Assembly: GCF_021134715.1 (NCBI RefSeq)
Contig: NC_060023.1
Coordinates: 7,936,001 to 8,000,000, forward strand
Source: Daphnia pulex
Lineage: Eukaryota; Arthropoda; Branchiopoda; Diplostraca; Daphniidae
DNA: 64,000 nt
Reading direction: 5' to 3'
The notes below the pieces were generated by a model. That model saw only the letters and a list, made by a program, of their open reading frames with translations. It was not told where the DNA came from and did not search any database. The translations under genes were made by a program, and so were the position numbers. Positions 58,931 through 64,000 of this stretch are shown here, piece by piece; position 1 is the first letter of the stretch, and each line of letters starts with the position of its first letter.

Positions 58931-61854
58931 AGGAATATCGGCAAAGAATTGATCCGACGGAACGAAATGACTTTCTCAAGAGGCTCAACTTCAACTCCTT
59001 CAAAGTTGACCCAAACAGCGCACGGTTTGTCGTAATCATCTGTCCAAGGTGCCACCTTTATTTGTGTCTAAAAATGTTACTAACCCTTAACATGGCTTTG
59101 CCATTAAATGAGTCTGCGCCGTCAGACACAAGAGGTGCAATTTTAAACGGAAAGATAAATGACTATTTCTTGTTCTAGAGCAGAAGTCATCCAGTTTAAA
59201 CGTCCCCTCTTTTACTCGCTTTTTTGTGTCCCGTTAATTTAATTGATTCCCTTAAACCGTCTTCCACTTCTTACTTCGACTTAAATCAGCATTATTAACT
59301 GGTGTTTATTAGGGTGTACGACGTTGAGGCCTGCGTCTTTCAGGCACACTTTTATTGGGCCTCAACGTCGCAAAAATTGGGCGGACTTGCCTTTTTGCTA
59401 TGCTATGTCGGTGGTGGAATTGTTTACAATTATATGCATCACTCAATTTAACTGAAACTTATGCTTGACTAATAAGTGACGACGACAGAGCATCTCAACA
59501 ACTCAGCCACTCAAAAGGGAGAAAAAATGACGCTGAAAAGAAAAAATCCCGAAAAAAGACGGACTTATTCAGTTCTCTAATTCTCTATCCTTTATTCGTT
59601 TTCCTCCGTTTTTTATCCTTTCTTTTTAAATTTGCACCTACTTCTTTTATATTTCGTTCCAGTCTTCAATTTCTTTTTCGTGGAACTGCATTAGCTTACA
59701 AATGTTTATTAGCTGACAATCACAAAATGCTGGAGCTCAGCTGTTTAAGCTTAGCCCACAATTGGATGCCTCCAGCAACAACTGCTCTCGGTTTTTAAAA
59801 GAAAATGTTTCATAATCGCATCAGCAACTCGTTATCAAACGAATTTTTTTTTTTCTGGCGAAATTATTAAGCATGACTTTTGAATGAAACGCGGAAGATG
59901 ATGTCAGTGTCAGTTTAGTATTCGTGTCGAAACCAAGATGACAAATGTTGATAAGTTCAAGGAATTAATGCACCTAAAGTGTTTTAGATGTATTATTTTT
60001 TCCCCTTCCGTTTCCCTAATTGGCATACCTATTTTTGTCTTTATTCGTTGCAAAGAATCTGATCTCTTGCTGCGTGCGCGATTTTCTGTGAGATCAAATT
60101 CAAATCGTGATTGCACTCATCGCTCAACAGATATCACCACCGCACATCACCAACACGATCCGTGTTCAATTCATTTACCTTCCCACTTGTGTAATACCCT
60201 TTTTGTGTATGCATATATCCTACACGTAAGCTCATCATTAATAAAAAACGGTCGAATGTAAAAGTAAAACTATCGTCGGACGCCACTCCAAATAGCCTTC
60301 AATTTCAATTCTTTCAGCCAATTTTCTTATATATCAACTCCCGTTTTAAAATGTTCTTATCCTAAGTATTAGTTTCGTTTAATTTTGAATGCGACGTTGC
60401 ACTCCAGCGTTATTTTCTCTAAAACGTCATTTACCTTTCGTACCCTAAAAAGCTTATTTTTATAATAAGCGGAATATATAAAGCCTTGGAATGTAAAGCC
60501 CTATAGGGGTATTTGAGTCCGTTTTCAAAAAATTTCTTCTACGGTGGGAAAAGGCGATCAGGGAATTAAATCAATAATATTATCTGGCCTGACAAAGGGC
60601 GGCAAAACACGAAATATCACAAATTTACTAGGTTTACTGTAAATTCCTGTCTGTCGTTGACTGGACCGTAATTTACTCATTTCAGACAGTGTGAACCTGA
60701 GGTAGAGTGAAACAGGATTCTTTTTTGTTTTTTTCAAAATACCCGGGATTATTTCTACGGAGACTTCTACCGTTAGGTCTCATCTGTGTCAATGTTGTGC
60801 AACACGGCTGGAAAAGGCAGCTAGATTTCTGACAGCCAAGTGGGTTGCTGGGCTGGCTACTTCACATCATCGGTCCGACAGCTCCTTCAAAACAAGAATT
60901 CGCAGTGGGATAGGTCCGGATAGGTCCGCGTCAAACGCAGCTTGGTGTTGGATATCGAGTATACTATCATGCCCTGTATTTTTTGGCATTAAAAAAAAAA
61001 ACTTTTTCTATATAGCTTTTATGATTATATTTGCATGACGAAACTTGCTTTTCGCTTACACTGTGCCTCGCTGACTGCATATTCTGCGTCGCACTTGCGT
61101 TTTTACATCGCGATTTTTAGTTCCCCCTAGTTTTTCTCGGGAATTATTTGTGTCGTCGATCGAAATCAATTTCAACGGAACAGCTTTCGCAAGTTCTCCA
61201 ACACCTGACTAAATAATGACTGATGACGCCAATCGCATAATTTATATTTGACCTACGTGAGCGGTGGTGATATATTGAAACTAACTTCACCATTTCGTGT
61301 TTTTTATCGCTTTTATTCCCTGGACTCACAAAGCCTTGTTCCAAGTTTCGTTACTTCTTTTTTTTTACGTTGATGCCAAACCATCGTCCAGTTTTCTTGA
61401 TCAATACGTATAACAATGTTACACAAACTGAATTAGTGAGCGCGTGCTACGTGCTCATCATGACTTCGGCAGTCTTCCGTGCCCGCCGGCATTGATAGTC
61501 GTGGCCTCTGTTCGTCGGCCGCGCTCTTTATATTCCACGAAAGTCCGCATATGAGCGTTTACGCCGATGGCATTTGCATCGTAACTTGAAGAGTATTCTA
61601 TTCATCATGTTATTATTATGCAGCACTTGTGAGCAATCTGTCCATAGTTTGTGCTAGTGGCAACGTAAAATACGGAGCAAAGCGCGTGTACTTTAAATAG
61701 GTGAAAGGTGACGAATAAATCTTAACGGTAAAATGACTTTCAAACAATCAGCTTGAAATAGAAGCAACGGTATTTTGTATGTAAGATGCAAGCGTGCAAG
61801 CCATTTCGGGGAGACAAAAATGAAAGACAATTTTCGTTTGAACCGGACGAACCG
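58931..61854. other. Intergenic, no gene recognised
   Basis: AT-rich DNA with a perfect-arm hairpin at 59319-59370 and a short direct repeat (GATAGGTCCG) near 60,910-60,930. Small open frames (for example 59938-60261) have no protein-like features. Confidence 0.5.
59319..59370. repeat. Inverted repeat, 13-bp perfect arms, 26-base loop
   Basis: CGACGTTGAGGCC at 59319-59331 is matched by GGCCTCAACGTCG at 59358-59370. The left arm overlaps a smaller alternative hairpin, GCCTG...CAGGC. Confidence 0.8.
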
Positions 61855-62205
61855 TAGGCTATCTTTCACGAAACCCGTCACAATAATAATATTTATCTAA
61901 TAGAAACTCCAGTTATTTCGTGTACTCTAAATTTTTGTTCCTCGAATCCTTAATTGACAACGAAATCTAAAACATGTTGTATACCGTACCGCTTTTTAAA
62001 GCAAACGTTTTTGCAAGCGTTTTTGTTTTTTACTTTTTCAGATAAAAGTCAGAAAACATGTTTAATTCGCCTTTTCATTTTCCCGTGTATGATTACTAAG
62101 AATAATAATCTAACTATTGATAATGCTAAATTATAAAAACACATAAGATTTTTGTGTCGTTTTGGTTGAAGATATTTTATTGAGACATTCATTAAAATCA
62201 ACAGG
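61855..62205. repeat. Dispersed repeat, copy 2
   Basis: Matches 56,250-56,620 in the same orientation. On the minus strand it contains CAATAAAATATC, a possible polyadenylation signal, about 1.3 kb beyond the stop of the open frame at 63.5 kb. Confidence 0.8.
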
Positions 62206-62259
62206 CACACACACAATTTTGCACACATTCTTCAAATCCACGCTCCATTCATTCACACG

Positions 62260-63290
62260 AAGGAAGCGAAGGAAGAGAAGAAAAGAGAAAGAAGGGGAAA
62301 AAATAGAAAAGAAATCGGGTCGTGATATTGACGTTCACCTAACAAAACTTTAATTCGACGCCAATTCGACGCAACTTCAACAGCTATAGCAACTATATTT
62401 CCACAATGGTACGAAAATATTTCGACAACAGGTAGCTAATGTACTTCGACCTAACCTAACCTTAACTAACTTAACCTAATCTTAAAAACGAATTGCCGAA
62501 GTACTTTGGCATACACTGTGTCTACGTATTCTCGCACCAGTCGAAATACAGCTGCCTTATGTTGAAGTTACATCAAATCGATGTCGAATTTAAAGTTTTG
62601 TCAGATAAAACGACCAATATCCGACCCAATTCTGAAAGAAGAATATGGCGATAAAGATGAAGAAGAAAAACAATAGATGAAGGTAAATAATTAAGAGGAA
62701 GTTAAAGAATAAGACAGAAACATATTATATAATAGCAAGAGTAGTTTTTTTTTGAAGGTTTTTTTTTTTGTTATTATTTTTTTGGGGGTGAGGGAGGGGA
62801 GAATACACGAAGGAAGTGAAGAACAAAAAGTTAACGAGAAGGAAGTGGAAAAATAGAAAAGAAATCGGGTCGGAATATTGACGCATACACCCAACAAAAG
62901 TTTGATTCGACACCGATTTGATGCACCTTCAACAGCTAGCAACTATATTTCCACGATGGTGCGACAATATTTCGACAACAGGTAGCTAATGTACTTCGAC
63001 CTAACCTAACTTAAAACTATCTTAAACTAAATTAACCTAACCTTAAAAACTAATTGTCGAAGTACCATTAGCATACCCTGTGTCTACGTATTCTCGCACC
63101 AGTCGAAATATAGTTGCCTTATGTCGAAGGTACATCAATTCGGTGCCGAATTAAAGTTTTGCCGGATGAAACGACCAATATCCGACCCAATTCTGAAAGA
63201 AGAAGATGAGAAAAAAGATGAAGAAGAAAAACAATAGATGAAGGTAAATAATTAAGGGGAAAAGAAAAAGAATCGAGAAAGAAAGATATG
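62260..63290. repeat. Tandem repeat, two units of about 0.55 kb, with CCTAA runs
   Basis: Landmarks recur with 550-561 base offset: GAAATCGGGTCG at 62311 and 62861, CGACCAATATCCGACC at 62611 and 63172, and the CCTAACCTAAC runs at 62450-62485 and 63000-63045. Each unit ends at a T-rich tract (about 62740-62780 and 63301-63405). Confidence 0.85.
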
Positions 63291-63300
63291 AAATCAAGAG

Positions 63301-63405
63301 TAGTTTTTTTTTTTGTTTTTTTTTTTTTTTTTGTTTTTTTGTTTTTTTTTGTTTGTTTTTTTTTTGTTTTTTTTTGTTTTTGTTTTTTTTTGTTTGTTTT
63401 TTTAG
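63301..63405. repeat. T-rich tract, (T)nG
   Basis: About 100 bases of T interrupted by single G; it reads as an A-rich tract downstream of the minus-strand frame at 63.5 kb. Confidence 0.9.
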
Positions 63406-63490
63406 ATTTTGTGAGTTTTATGTTGTTTTTTTTCTGATTTTCTGACGATTTTTTCCCATTGAAGTCCTTCGTTACACGTAATCCTCTTTT

Positions 63491-64000
63491 TTACTCGGCT
63501 GACGACGACGCTGCTGCCTCTCTATTTTTCTTGGCCTTTTTCCGTCTAGCTGTTTTTTTGTTTATCTTTTGCTTACGAGTCATCAGGATAGGGTTGATCT
63601 CGCACGAAAGAGATTCTTCCACCAGGTTCTTGTCGACGACAGGATCATCCAAGTGAGTTGACTGATGCATGTCTTCAGTAGTTGCTCCTGGCAAAGTCTC
63701 TTGCTGGTGGACGGCCAAAGCTTCAGGTACAATTATTTCAGGTGTTACAACATTTATTTCAGGTGCGTGGTCGATGGTTGGAGACGCATTAATCAAATCG
63801 GCGACAAAAACGCCATCCGTTGCTGTAGGAACTAGCTCCTCTTCCTTCTGGTACGATCGTTGGCCATTGATGTAATATGCAACCTCTACCTTATGCCAAA
63901 GGTTTATGTTCACCAGAAAATACAGTGAACCATCGCAGGTTTTATAGGCTCGCCTCGCGTCTGATGGATGGACAAAGACAACCGCCATGCTTTCGGCATA
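63491..64000 (-). CDS. Unknown protein with basic C-terminus, 5' end open at window edge
   Basis: The frame is open from the window edge (no stop before the ATG at 63988) to the stop at 63491, giving at least 165 residues after that Met. The start MAVVFVHPSDARRAYKTCDG is followed by a region rich in Glu, Val and Pro. The end is a strongly basic Lys/Arg tail, then AAASSSAE. I do not recognise the family. The position next to tandem and dispersed repeats and an A-rich tract suggests a mobile-element protein, but a host gene is equally possible. Confidence 0.5.
   Translation of the reverse strand, partial: YAESMAVVFVHPSDARRAYKTCDGSLYFLVNINLWHKVEVAYYINGQRSYQKEEELVPTATDGVFVADLINASPTIDHAPEINVVTPEIIVPEALAVHQQETLPGATTEDMHQSTHLDDPVVDKNLVEESLSCEINPILMTRKQKINKKTARRKKAKKNREAAASSSAE

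Overview
The window looks like nuclear DNA of an arthropod, most likely a branchiopod crustacean such as Daphnia. The clues are many short GT-AG introns, Rebers-Riddiford (RR) cuticle proteins, Ala-Ala-Pro cuticle-type repeats, a bee-venom-type (group III) secreted phospholipase A2, intron-containing tRNA-Thr genes, and BTB and leucine-rich-repeat genes of the kind expanded in water fleas. The species is inferred, not read directly.

Layout. 0.2-1.2 kb: 3' exons of a secreted phospholipase A2 (+). 2.9-5.1 kb: a complete eight-exon DEAD-box helicase of the DDX52/Rok1 type (+). 5.5-36.6 kb: one gigantic gene on the minus strand. Six exons join with matching splice phases from a signal-peptide exon at 36.6 kb to a stop at 5.5 kb and predict a protein of 8,901 residues. 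It includes a single 21,375-base exon, Ser/Thr-rich mucin-like repeats of several nested periods, a membrane-spanning helix near the C-terminus and a helical tail with recurring xxPE motifs. 36.6-41.5 kb: no recognisable gene. 41.5-43.9 kb: a decayed ABCF3/GCN20-type ATPase copy (-). 44.3-52.6 kb: a tandem segmental duplication of about 4.2 kb. Each copy holds a minus-strand secreted Ala/Pro/Tyr-rich protein gene, a small cluster of minus-strand tRNA-Thr genes with introns, and a plus-strand RR cuticle gene. 53.3-54.9 kb: an LRR protein gene (+). 57.1-58.0 kb: a BTB/POZ protein gene (+), followed by the remains of a related BTB copy on the other strand. 59-64 kb: repeat-rich DNA with a dispersed repeat, a tandem 0.55-kb repeat carrying CCTAA runs, T-rich tracts and the end of an unknown open gene (-).

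The genes are eukaryotic and independently transcribed, so no operon logic applies. There is a theme of extracellular surface building: the giant mucin-like protein, the two cuticle genes and the two secreted Ala/Pro proteins are all exported structural products. The tRNA-Thr genes inside the duplicated block and the Thr-rich giant protein nearby are a coincidence worth noting, but no functional link is shown.

The giant gene is the most striking item. Its exon chain was built only from splice signals, phase agreement and protein character, so transcript data would be decisive.
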